Assembly: GCA_964244655.1 (NCBI GenBank)
Contig: CAXTJU010000135.1
Span: 1-7,094 of the forward strand
DNA: 7,094 nt
Source: LMUY01 sp964244655
GTDB taxonomy: Bacteria > Pseudomonadota > Alphaproteobacteria > Acetobacterales > Acetobacteraceae
Reading direction: 5' to 3'
Shown piece by piece: positions 1 through 5,705 of the stretch. A model generated the notes under the pieces. It searched no databases, was not told the DNA's origin, and was given only the letters and a program-made list of their open reading frames with translations. Both the position numbers and the translations under genes were made by a program. Each line of letters begins with the position of its first letter. Within the stretch, counting starts at the first letter, position 1.

Positions 1-1
1 G

Positions 2-310
2 CCGAAATCCGTCACCACGCCGATCGCCATGGGCATCGCCGAGCAGATCGGCGGCTCGCCCTCGCTGGCCGCCGTGTTCGTGCTGATGACGGGGCTGGTC
101 GCCGTGCTGCTCGGCCCGTTGGTGATGCGGCTGGCGCGGGTGACGGACTGGCGGGCGCAGGGCCTCGCCGGCGGCACCGCCGGGCACGGGCTGGCCACGG
201 CGCGGCTGCTGCTGGTGAACGAGACGGCGGGCGCGTTCGGCGGCCTGGCGATCGGGCTCAACGGCATCGTCACCGCCGTGCTGGTGCCGCTGCTGGTGAC
301 GCTGCTTTGA
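2..310 (+). CDS. lrgB: LrgB-family membrane protein, C-terminal part (5' end outside window)
   Basis: The reading frame is open from base 2 and ends at TGA 308-310, giving the last 102 residues; the true start lies outside the window. LrgB/CidB proteins are multi-span inner-membrane proteins that work with a small LrgA/CidA partner; they are tied to murein hydrolase export or cell-death control in Gram-positives and to glycolate/pyruvate transport in some lineages. Seen here: the conserved opening KSVTTPIAMGIAEQIGG, a hydrophobic span at about fragment residues 26-46, the family motif GHGLATAR followed by NETAGAFGGLAIGLNGI, and a final hydrophobic span that ends the protein. The order and the C-terminus fit full-length family members, so the gene appears intact at this end. 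A partner lrgA gene would be expected just upstream but cannot be seen. The family call is firm; the substrate is unknown. Confidence 0.92.
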   Translation, partial: PKSVTTPIAMGIAEQIGGSPSLAAVFVLMTGLVAVLLGPLVMRLARVTDWRAQGLAGGTAGHGLATARLLLVNETAGAFGGLAIGLNGIVTAVLVPLLVTLL

Positions 311-530
311 TCATCGGGTGCGGAGCGTTGCGAGCAGGGCGGCCTCGAACTTCCAAGGATGGAGCCCCGGCCGTGGCAGGCCGGTCATTGATGCAGCGGC
401 GCCCAGCGATGTCAGCGCCCAAGGTGCAAAGGAACGGAAGAGCCATGCAAGGCTGACTGGTTGGTGCTCCTTGGGTGTCCAGACGGTCGCTTTTTGTTCT
501 AGGATTACAGACCTGGAACAAAGGTGACGG
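311..530. other. Intergenic stretch with no supported gene; left part of a lower-GC island
   Basis: This 220-base stretch lies between the LrgB stop and the GTG start of the toxin-like gene. GC content and codon patterns change soon after the LrgB stop. On the minus strand a stop-to-stop frame ends at 313-311 and closes with KFEAALLATLRTR, but it has no ATG/GTG/TTG start giving a convincing length; it may be the 3' remnant of a decayed gene or chance. A perfect GC hairpin sits at 367-384. A weak sigma70-like pair (TGTCCA at 476-481, TAGGAT at 500-505, 18-base spacing) could drive the toxin-like gene, but each hexamer matches consensus at only three or four positions. Base 520 onward carries the Shine-Dalgarno sequence of the next gene. 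Confidence 0.4.
367..384. repeat. Perfect inverted repeat (6-bp arms, 6-base loop)
   Basis: CCGGCC at 367-372 and GGCCGG at 379-384 are exact reverse complements around the loop GTGGCA. The hairpin is 57 bases past the LrgB stop and could help end that transcript. No T-run follows, so it is not a typical intrinsic terminator, and short GC hairpins are common by chance in DNA this rich in GC. Confidence 0.35.
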
Positions 531-1595
531 GTGAGTTGGCAAGATCAGGGGCGGCAGGAGCACCGCTGGTTTGGCAACGGCCATGGGTTCGCTGTCATGG
601 ACGGCGCCGATCTTGCCGACAGGACCGAGTTGCGGGCCCGGGCGAAGGCCGCCTTCGAGTTTGCCATGGAGCGGCTGCGGGGCACGCCGGATGCAGCATG
701 GGTCCCTTAGAGGGATATACGCGACATTCTGGGCGAGCTGGTTCCGCGCTGGGCAGAAGGGGCTGCGGCTCCTCCCAACACGTTCCGCCGACGTTATTTC
801 GGCGATGATGCCGACCCAGTGGAAGCGTGGGGCATGCAGCGGGTCGCCTTGGCGGTCCGGATCGCGGACACATACGCCAAGCTGAAGGTTGCCGGGGCCG
901 AGCTGTCCGCCGCCATGATGCAGGTTGGGTTGTTCAGCGTGCGCGGCTTCCTGCAAGCGGCGCAAAAGCAGGCTCTGCTCAACGAGGCAAGCGATGCGCC
1001 TCGCGTGAAGCAGATTGCTGAACGGCCGGGAGAAGAGCGGGAGGAAGAGGAGGCTGCTGAGAAGCGCCTTCTGCCCCGCCTGCCCTTGACCCCTCCTCAC
1101 GTTCCAAGTGCTGAGGAACCGATCGGCAGGGGGATTGTGCTTCCAGCAACTGGCGGTGCGGCCATCCTTGGCGGTGGCAAAGCCGCGCGAAATGCGCCAA
1201 CGGGTGGCGGCGAAGCGGGCGAAAAGCCGTTAAATCCGTCCATCTCGGGTTCAACACCGGGCAGCACGAACGCAGCGACTGCTCCCGCAGCCGCCAAAGA
1301 GCCGCCGATCTCGCGGCAGAAGCAGAATGGCCACATCGCCGGGACCTCGCAGAACCGGAATCGGCTGAAAACCCCGACTTCGACGTTTGACGGCAATGCT
1401 GCTGAGGCCGAGGCTTTAACGCGTGAAGCATGGAAGAAGGGCACACCGGACCGCGATCGATCGAATGTTCGCGACTATGACTTTGGGCGCCGGATTGGCA
1501 CGGGGCCTAAAGGTGGGGGTCAGTCCACTGTTCGCGTCCACCAAGATCAGATAGGCAGAATCCACGGGCACCCATCAGGGCAGGAAACACCATGA
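531..1595 (+). pseudogene. Probable polymorphic-toxin gene interrupted by an in-frame TAG
   Basis: One reading frame runs from GTG 531 to TGA 1593-1595 (354 codons plus stop) with a single interruption, TAG at 708-710 (codon 60). The GTG is preceded by AAAGGTGA at 520-527, a fair Shine-Dalgarno at the right distance, and the frame opens MSWQDQGRQEHRWFGNG, which looks like a true N-terminus. Codons on both sides of the TAG share the same third-base G/C preference, and the protein reads smoothly through it (DAAWVP, stop, RDIRDILGELVPRW). A CAG-to-TAG change of a Gln codon is the simplest explanation. Residues 1-59 and about 61-165 look helical, 168-178 are a Glu-rich cluster, 199-260 a Gly/Pro/Ala linker, and 263-354 the presumed toxin domain. 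Options are a true nonsense mutation, a base-call error, or read-through/reinitiation. I do not recognise the N-terminal part as a named family. Confidence 0.6.
819..1595 (+). CDS. Intact 3' portion of the toxin-like gene, with putative BECR-type nuclease toxin domain
   Basis: This is the uninterrupted 258-codon part of the interrupted gene, from the first GTG after the TAG; the next in-frame ATG at 834 is an equally possible restart, with GGAAG a few bases upstream as a weak ribosome site. Residue numbers below follow the full 354-residue frame. The order is: helical segment 97-165, Glu-rich cluster 168-178, Gly-rich stretch about 199-230, low-complexity Pro/Ser/Thr/Ala linker to about 260, then a basic C-terminal domain 263-354. 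That domain starts with HIAGT, has AWKKGTP at about 300-306 and DYDFGRRIGTGPKGG at 315-329, and ends RVHQDQIGRIHGHP. The start and size recall BECR-fold toxins such as Bacterial toxin 50 (Ntox50), which are RNases delivered as the C-terminal tip of larger proteins; this is inference from pattern. Arg320/321, Arg335, His337, His345 and His347 are candidate active-site residues. No signal peptide or secretion domain is visible. The overlapping downstream gene fits an immunity partner. Confidence 0.55.
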   Translation: MEAWGMQRVALAVRIADTYAKLKVAGAELSAAMMQVGLFSVRGFLQAAQKQALLNEASDAPRVKQIAERPGEEREEEEAAEKRLLPRLPLTPPHVPSAEEPIGRGIVLPATGGAAILGGGKAARNAPTGGGEAGEKPLNPSISGSTPGSTNAATAPAAAKEPPISRQKQNGHIAGTSQNRNRLKTPTSTFDGNAAEAEALTREAWKKGTPDRDRSNVRDYDFGRRIGTGPKGGGQSTVRVHQDQIGRIHGHPSGQETP

Positions 1596-2095
1596 GCCGT
1601 CAGGAAAAAGCTACGTCGGAGAACGCTACGCTCCAGTCGATCATGACGGCGCTGGAAGCCAGTTATGGCAACCTGGCTCAGCCTGACTCGCAAAAGGTTT
1701 ATATCACGATGGAAAGCCCGTCCCATCGGCAAGTGGTGGAGGAGTTACGAGCCAAAGGCATCGACGTGAGCGAGACCACCGACCTGAACGATGATGTCGC
1801 CACTCATTTGAATGCCTGTCAAAACGGTGATGAAGTTGGACTGGCACTATCCGGAGTCGGCCAGTTTGCGGCTTTGCGGCATCAAGGCAGCACAAGTCGG
1901 CCTGACTGGATAATGCAGTCGGAAAAAGCACCGACGGCCTTGGCAACCTTGGTTGCCAAGATCGTCGAGGGCGCAGGCTTCACGCTTCTGGGCCGCGACA
2001 CCGTCATGCAAACGGTCGCCATGAACCGTACCGACGGAACCACCGAAGCCACGCTCTACCAGGTCCTGTTCACTGACAGCGACGTCATTCCATAA
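1592..2095 (+). CDS. Putative immunity protein for the upstream toxin
   Basis: This is a soluble 167-residue protein with no signal peptide or membrane span. The ATG at 1592 overlaps the TGA of the toxin-like gene as ATGA, and AGGA at 1582-1585, six bases upstream, is a good Shine-Dalgarno, so the start is well supported and the two genes are translationally coupled. The protein is clearly acidic (about 22 Asp/Glu against about 12 Lys/Arg), as is usual for immunity proteins that bind a basic nuclease domain. It has a helical N-terminal region (about 1-30), a segment KVYITMESPSHRQVVEELR suggesting beta then helix at about 35-53, and an alternating strand-like C-terminus with TLYQVLF near 153-159. 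I do not recognise a named family. The immunity role is inferred from position, overlap, size and charge. Codon use and GC match the toxin-like gene and differ from the aldo/keto reductase downstream, pointing to joint acquisition. Unlike its partner, it has no internal stop. Confidence 0.7.
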   Translation: MSRQEKATSENATLQSIMTALEASYGNLAQPDSQKVYITMESPSHRQVVEELRAKGIDVSETTDLNDDVATHLNACQNGDEVGLALSGVGQFAALRHQGSTSRPDWIMQSEKAPTALATLVAKIVEGAGFTLLGRDTVMQTVAMNRTDGTTEATLYQVLFTDSDVIP

Positions 2096-2185
2096 CTTCG
2101 ACCATCGCATGACTTTTAGTTTCCCACCCTGATGAACCGCCCCCACCGACCAGCCTGACCTCCATCCTTACAGCAAGCCAATCCC

Positions 2186-3223
2186 ATGCCCCTCGCCGCC
2201 TACCGCACCCTCGGCCGCTCTGGCCTAATCGTCAGCCCGGCGGCGCTGGGGACCATGACCTTCGGCAACCAGGCCTGGGGCTCGGACGACGCCGCCAGCC
2301 GGGCCGTGTTCGACGCCTACGTGGACGCGGGCGGCAACTTCATCGACACCGCCGACGTGTATTCCGGCGGCCGCAGCGAGGCACTGCTGGGCGGCTACGT
2401 CGCCGACCGCTCCCTGCGCGACCGGCTGGTGCTCGCCACCAAGTTCGGCTTCAACGCCGAACCCGGCAACCCGCACGCCGGCGGCAGCGGCCGCAAGAAC
2501 ATCCACCGCGCCCTGGAAGGCTCGCTGCGCCGGCTGCGCACCGACTGCATCGACCTGTACTGGATGCATGTTTACGACATGGTGACCCCGGCCGAGGAAG
2601 TGCTGCAAACCCTGGGCGACCTCGTGCGCGCCGGCAAGATTCGCTACTTCGGCCTGTCCGACCTGCCCGCCTGGTACGCCGTCCGGATGGCGACGCTGGC
2701 CGCCGCCCACGGCGTCCCCGGCCCGGTCGCCCTGCAAATGGAATACTCCCTCGTGGCCCGCGGCCTCGAGCGCGAGCACGTGCCGGCCGCCCAGGCGTGC
2801 GGGATGGGCATGGTGCCCTGGAGCCCGCTGGCCGGCGGGTTCCTGTCCGGCAAGTACGTGCGGGACGGCCAGGCGGCCGGCCGGCTGAGCGGCCCCAACC
2901 CCTTCCAGGGCCCGTTCACCAAGTTCACCGACCGCAACTGGCACATCCTCGACGTCCTGCGGGCCGTGGCGGCGCAGCTCGGCCGTCCCCCCGCCCAGGT
3001 GGCGCTGGCCTGGGTTGCGGCGCAGCCGGGCGTGGCCTCCCTGCTGCTCGGGGCCAGCCGGCCGGAGCAGCTGCGCGGCAACCTGGCCGGGCTGGAGCTG
3101 CGGCTCTCCGCCGAGCAGGGCCAGGCGCTCGACGCGGCCTCCGCGGGCGAACCCGGCTTCTTCACGCCGCAGCTGCGCCGCATGGTGTTCGGCGGCGTCG
3201 ATGTCGAGTGTGGCGCGGGCTGA
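2186..3223 (+). CDS. Aldo/keto reductase
   Basis: This is a 345-residue cytosolic NADPH-dependent oxidoreductase of the aldo/keto reductase superfamily, a TIM barrel that reduces aldehydes and ketones to alcohols. The N-terminal strand pair and LGTMTFG (residues 21-27) are typical of the bacterial YajO/general-stress-protein-69-like branch. The catalytic tetrad is complete: Asp54 and Tyr59 in FIDTADVYSGG, Lys86 in LATKFGF, and His128 in DLYWMHVYD. The cofactor site is visible as PWSPLAGGFLSGKY (211-224) and LLLGASRPEQLRGNL (286-300), whose Ser291, Gln295 and Asn299 lie where such enzymes hold the adenine phosphate. Length is normal for the family. The ATG at 2186 has no clear Shine-Dalgarno, but it begins exactly at the expected YRTLGRSGL strand. 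Its codons return to the very GC-rich pattern of the core genome. It converges on dinB with 10 bases between the stops. Substrate cannot be told from sequence. Confidence 0.96.
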   Translation: MPLAAYRTLGRSGLIVSPAALGTMTFGNQAWGSDDAASRAVFDAYVDAGGNFIDTADVYSGGRSEALLGGYVADRSLRDRLVLATKFGFNAEPGNPHAGGSGRKNIHRALEGSLRRLRTDCIDLYWMHVYDMVTPAEEVLQTLGDLVRAGKIRYFGLSDLPAWYAVRMATLAAAHGVPGPVALQMEYSLVARGLEREHVPAAQACGMGMVPWSPLAGGFLSGKYVRDGQAAGRLSGPNPFQGPFTKFTDRNWHILDVLRAVAAQLGRPPAQVALAWVAAQPGVASLLLGASRPEQLRGNLAGLELRLSAEQGQALDAASAGEPGFFTPQLRRMVFGGVDVECGAG

Positions 3224-3233
3224 CCGGGGCCGG

Positions 3234-4511
3234 CTACTCCGCATCCTTCATCGTCCGCCGCACCGCGCCGCCGAACCCCCGCCCCCGCCCGATCGCGCCC
3301 TCGCCGAACCGGGCGCGCAGGCTGTCCACCGCGCCTTGCGCCGCCACCCGGCGCGCGGCGTCCGGGTCCGCCAGGTCGCCGCGGTCCGCCTCCGTCTCCG
3401 GCAGCAGCGGGGCGGCGCCGACGCCGACCAGGCGGAACGCCGTGCCGTCCGCCTCGCGCAGCAGCAGGCGGCGGGCGGCGGCGAACAGCAGGTCCGGCAG
3501 CACCGTCGGCGTCGGCAGCCGCGCCGCCCGGGTGCGCTGGGCGAAGCGCGCCGTCTTGAGCTTCAGCACCACGCCGCCGGCGGCCAGCCCCTTCTCGCGC
3601 AGCCGCCGGGCCAGCTTCTCGGCCAGCTGCCAGAGCGGGCGCTCCAGCTCCGCCAGCGTCGCCAGGTCGCCGTCGAAGGTGGTCTCGGCGCTGACCGACT
3701 TGGTGTCCCGCTCCACGGAAACGCTGCGCGAGTCCTCGCCGCGGGCGCGCCGGGCCAGGCCGGGGCCGTCATCGCCCAGCCGGGCCTGCGCGGCGCGGTC
3801 GTCCAGTGCTGCCAGGTGGCCCAGGTGGGTGATGCCGAGGCCGGCCAGCCGCCGCTCCAGCGCCGGGCCGATGCCGGGCAGCGCGCGCACCGGCCAGGCC
3901 GCCATGAGGCCGGCCGCCTCGGCGCCCAGCACGGCGAAGCCGCGCGGCTTGTCGCGCCCGGCGGCGAGCTTGGCCAGCAGCCGGTTCGGCGCCAGCCCGA
4001 TCGATACGGTCAGCCCCAGCTCCGCCTCCACGTCCCGGGCGAAGCGGGCCAGCACAGCGGCCGGCGGCGCGCCGTGCAGCGCCGCGGTGCCGGACAGGTC
4101 GACCGCCGCCTCGTCGATCGACAGCGGCTGCACCAGCGGCGACAGCCGGCCCATCAGCGCGCGGACGGCGCGGGAGGCGGCGGTGTACTTGGCGAAGTCG
4201 GGCCGGATCACCACCGCGTCTGGGCACGCCTGCAACGCCTTGAACATCGGCATGGCGGAGCGGCAGCCGTGCAGGCGGGCGACGTAGCAGGCCGCCGTCA
4301 CCACGCCCCGGGCGCCGCCGCCCACCAGCACCGGGCGGCCCGCCAGCTCCGGCCGGTCCCGCTTCTCCACGCTGGCGAAGAACGCGTCGCAGTCGATGTG
4401 GGCGATGGCGAGGGCGAACAGCTCGGGATGCCGCACCACCCGCCCCCCGCCGCACGCCGGGCACGGGACGGTTTCAGTGGCGGCGAAGCAATCGCGGCAT
4501 AGTCCAGTCAA
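3234..4511 (-). CDS. dinB: DNA polymerase IV (Y-family translesion polymerase) with N-terminal zinc ribbon
   Basis: This is a 425-residue error-prone polymerase that extends primers past damaged template bases. The palm motif HIDCDAFFASVE supplies Asp40 and Phe45 (steric gate); SIDEA at 131-135 supplies Asp133 and Glu134; these are the expected metal-binding acids. YVARLHGCRSAMPM (76-89) is the fingers segment, LPGIGPALERRL (211-222) the thumb helix-hairpin-helix, and 265-370 the little finger. Ahead of the polymerase are about 30 extra residues with Cys5, Cys8, Cys17 and Cys20 in two CxxC pairs, a zinc ribbon that I recall from alphaproteobacterial homologues. Start: TTG at 4511-4509 is the only usual start codon between the upstream kinase stop (same frame, five codons back) and the first Cys, so it is well constrained though its Shine-Dalgarno is weak. 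The residues after SIDEA are Ala-Val instead of the usual Phe/Tyr-Leu. No clear QLxLF clamp-binding motif is seen at the C-terminus. It follows the ROK kinase gene by 12 bases. Confidence 0.96.
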   Translation of the reverse strand: MTGLCRDCFAATETVPCPACGGGRVVRHPELFALAIAHIDCDAFFASVEKRDRPELAGRPVLVGGGARGVVTAACYVARLHGCRSAMPMFKALQACPDAVVIRPDFAKYTAASRAVRALMGRLSPLVQPLSIDEAAVDLSGTAALHGAPPAAVLARFARDVEAELGLTVSIGLAPNRLLAKLAAGRDKPRGFAVLGAEAAGLMAAWPVRALPGIGPALERRLAGLGITHLGHLAALDDRAAQARLGDDGPGLARRARGEDSRSVSVERDTKSVSAETTFDGDLATLAELERPLWQLAEKLARRLREKGLAAGGVVLKLKTARFAQRTRAARLPTPTVLPDLLFAAARRLLLREADGTAFRLVGVGAAPLLPETEADRGDLADPDAARRVAAQGAVDSLRARFGEGAIGRGRGFGGAVRRTMKDAE

Positions 4512-4523
4512 GACGGGGCCCGC

Positions 4524-5414
4524 TCACGGCGGCCAGAGCCAGGCAGCGCCCCGCACGCCGGAGCTGTCGCCGTGCTTGGCGGGCAGGATGGGGGTCGCCG
4601 ACACGTCGCTGAACACGTGCCGCCCGAGCAGGGCCGGCAGCTCCGCGTAGAGGTGGCCCATGTTGGACAGCCCGCCGCCTAGCACGATGGCGTCCGGGTC
4701 CAGGAAGTTGACGATCTGCGCCAGCCCGCGCGCCAGCCGGTCCGCGTGCCGGGCCAGGGCGTTGATGGCGACCTGGTCCCCGGCGGCGGCGCGGGCCGGC
4801 AGGGCGGAGGCGTCCCGGCGGCCCGGCCCGTCCGCGTCCGCCGCGAGGCCGGGCCCGGCCACCAGCGTCTCCAGGCAGCCGACCTGGCCGCACCAGCAGC
4901 GCGGCAGCGGCAGGTCCTCCGCCGTCACCCAGGGTAGCGGGTTGTGGCCCCACTCCCCGCCCAGCCGGTTGCGCCCCTTCAGCACCTGACCGCCCACCAC
5001 GATGCCGCCGCCGCAGCCGGTGCCGATGATGACGCCGAATACCGTGTGCAGCCCCGCCCCGGCGCCGTCCGACGCCTCGGACAGGGCGAAGCAGTTGGCG
5101 TCGTTCTCGATCCGCACCGGGCGGCCCAGCAGCGCCGCCAGGTCCTGGTCCAGGGCGCGGCCGTTCAGGGCGAGCGAGTTGGAGTTCTTCACCAGCCCGG
5201 TCGCCGGGCTGATGACGCCGGGGATGCCGATGCCGACCGTGACCGGCCCCACCTCCGCCTCCGCCGCCGTGACGGCGCCCGCAAGCGTGCGCACCGCGTC
5301 GTCGTACACCGAGGGCGTCGGCACCCGGCGGCGCAGCAGCACCTCGCCCCCCGGGTCCAACACGACGTGCTCGATCTTCGTCCCGCCCAAGTCGATGCCC
5401 ATGCGAAGCGCCAC
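4524..5414 (-). CDS. ROK-family sugar kinase (fructokinase / N-acetylglucosamine kinase type)
   Basis: This is a 296-residue cytosolic ATP-dependent hexose kinase. Visible in order: phosphate loop DLGGTK (8-13); IPG with GLVKNSNS (73-80); ENDANC with catalytic base Asp105; GTGCGGG (131-137); GGEWGHNPLPW (152-162), whose Glu154 and His157 bind sugar and zinc; the zinc-site pattern CWCGQVGCLE with Cys173, Cys175 and Cys180; and LGGGLS (245-250) near the adenine. GHNPLPW followed by CxCGxxGCLE is the pattern of proteobacterial Mak-type fructokinases and NagK, so fructose or GlcNAc are the likeliest substrates. There is no N-terminal helix-turn-helix, so it is a kinase and not a ROK repressor. 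GTG at 5414 is preferred because GGAGGG (5426-5421) lies six bases before it; ATG at 5402 would be 18 bases away. Upstream extensions of the frame run across the divergent tusA-like gene and are not credible. dinB follows after 12 bases and is probably co-transcribed. Confidence 0.93.
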   Translation of the reverse strand: MALRMGIDLGGTKIEHVVLDPGGEVLLRRRVPTPSVYDDAVRTLAGAVTAAEAEVGPVTVGIGIPGVISPATGLVKNSNSLALNGRALDQDLAALLGRPVRIENDANCFALSEASDGAGAGLHTVFGVIIGTGCGGGIVVGGQVLKGRNRLGGEWGHNPLPWVTAEDLPLPRCWCGQVGCLETLVAGPGLAADADGPGRRDASALPARAAAGDQVAINALARHADRLARGLAQIVNFLDPDAIVLGGGLSNMGHLYAELPALLGRHVFSDVSATPILPAKHGDSSGVRGAAWLWPP

Positions 5415-5462
5415 GCCCAACCCTCCCTTGCCGCCGCTGCGGTCCCACCGCAGGATGGTGGA
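5415..5462. promoter_or_regulatory. Divergent 48-bp intergenic region between ROK kinase and tusA-like gene
   Basis: Transcripts leave in both directions from this gap or from within the flanking 5' ends. It holds GGAGGG on the minus strand (5426-5421) for the kinase and AGGA at 5452-5455 for the tusA-like gene. No clear -35/-10 pair is seen, and two complete promoters hardly fit, so the core elements probably overlap the coding starts. Confidence 0.4.
5437..5453. repeat. Perfect inverted repeat (7-bp arms, 3-base loop) overlapping a Shine-Dalgarno
   Basis: CTGCGGT at 5437-5443 and ACCGCAG at 5447-5453 are exact reverse complements around CCC. The right arm shares its last two bases with the AGGA of the tusA-like gene (5452-5455). 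It could be an operator for a dimeric regulator between the divergent genes, or an mRNA hairpin that partly masks that ribosome site. The repeat is certain; the function is inference. Confidence 0.5.
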
Positions 5463-5705
5463 ATGCCCGCTGAAACCCTGCTCGACGTCAAGGGCATGCA
5501 ATGCCCGCTTCCCGTGCTGCGCGCCAACCGGGCGCTGCGCGGCCTCGCCCCCGGTGACAAGCTCCGCGTGCTGGCGACCGACCGGGCGGCCGTGGCGGAC
5601 TTCCGCGCCTTCTGCCGCGAGACGGGGCACACCCTGGTCAGCCTCAGCGAGGAGGCCGGCGTGTTCTCCTTCACCATCCGCTGCCGGCCGGACGCGACGG
5701 CATGA
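5463..5705 (+). CDS. TusA-like sulfur-carrier family protein
   Basis: This 80-residue cytosolic protein is of the TusA/SirA/YeeD fold, a two-layer alpha/beta module. Members carry sulfur as a persulfide on a conserved Cys for tRNA thiolation, molybdenum cofactor work or sulfur oxidation. The signature is here: LDVKGMQCPLPVLRANRALRGL, with Cys14 in the CPxP motif, then the helix and LRVLATDRAAVADFRAFCRETGH and a closing strand pair FSFTIR. Length is usual for the family (about 75-85). AGGA at 5452-5455, seven bases ahead, supports the ATG at 5463. The stop overlaps the next start as ATGA (5702-5705), so the HDAC-like protein is translationally coupled to it. Stand-alone TusA-like paralogues are common, so its role in tRNA modification specifically is not shown. 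The C-terminus is slightly extended (CRPDATA). Confidence 0.92.
   Translation: MPAETLLDVKGMQCPLPVLRANRALRGLAPGDKLRVLATDRAAVADFRAFCRETGHTLVSLSEEAGVFSFTIRCRPDATA

Noticed and set aside
270..1100. 276-codon minus-strand ORF across the LrgB end and the toxin-like gene
   Set aside because: Its protein is rich in Pro, Arg and His without family motifs, and it runs opposite a better supported frame; it also overlaps the LrgB C-terminus.
1097..1444. 115-codon minus-strand ORF inside the toxin-like gene
   Set aside because: Antisense shadow with no recognisable motif or ribosome site, opposite the coding linker and toxin domain.
2225..3244. 339-codon minus-strand ORF opposite the aldo/keto reductase
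   Set aside because: Long antisense frames are common in very GC-rich genes; the plus strand has the full catalytic tetrad and cofactor motifs.
2797..4502. Long plus-strand ORFs opposite dinB
   Set aside because: Low-complexity Arg/Ala/Pro-rich products; the minus strand encodes a complete Y-family polymerase.
5415..5630. Longer 5' extension of the ROK kinase to a start at 5630
   Set aside because: It would run through the divergent tusA-like gene, while GTG 5414 has an ideal GGAGGG six bases upstream and fits the family N-terminus.
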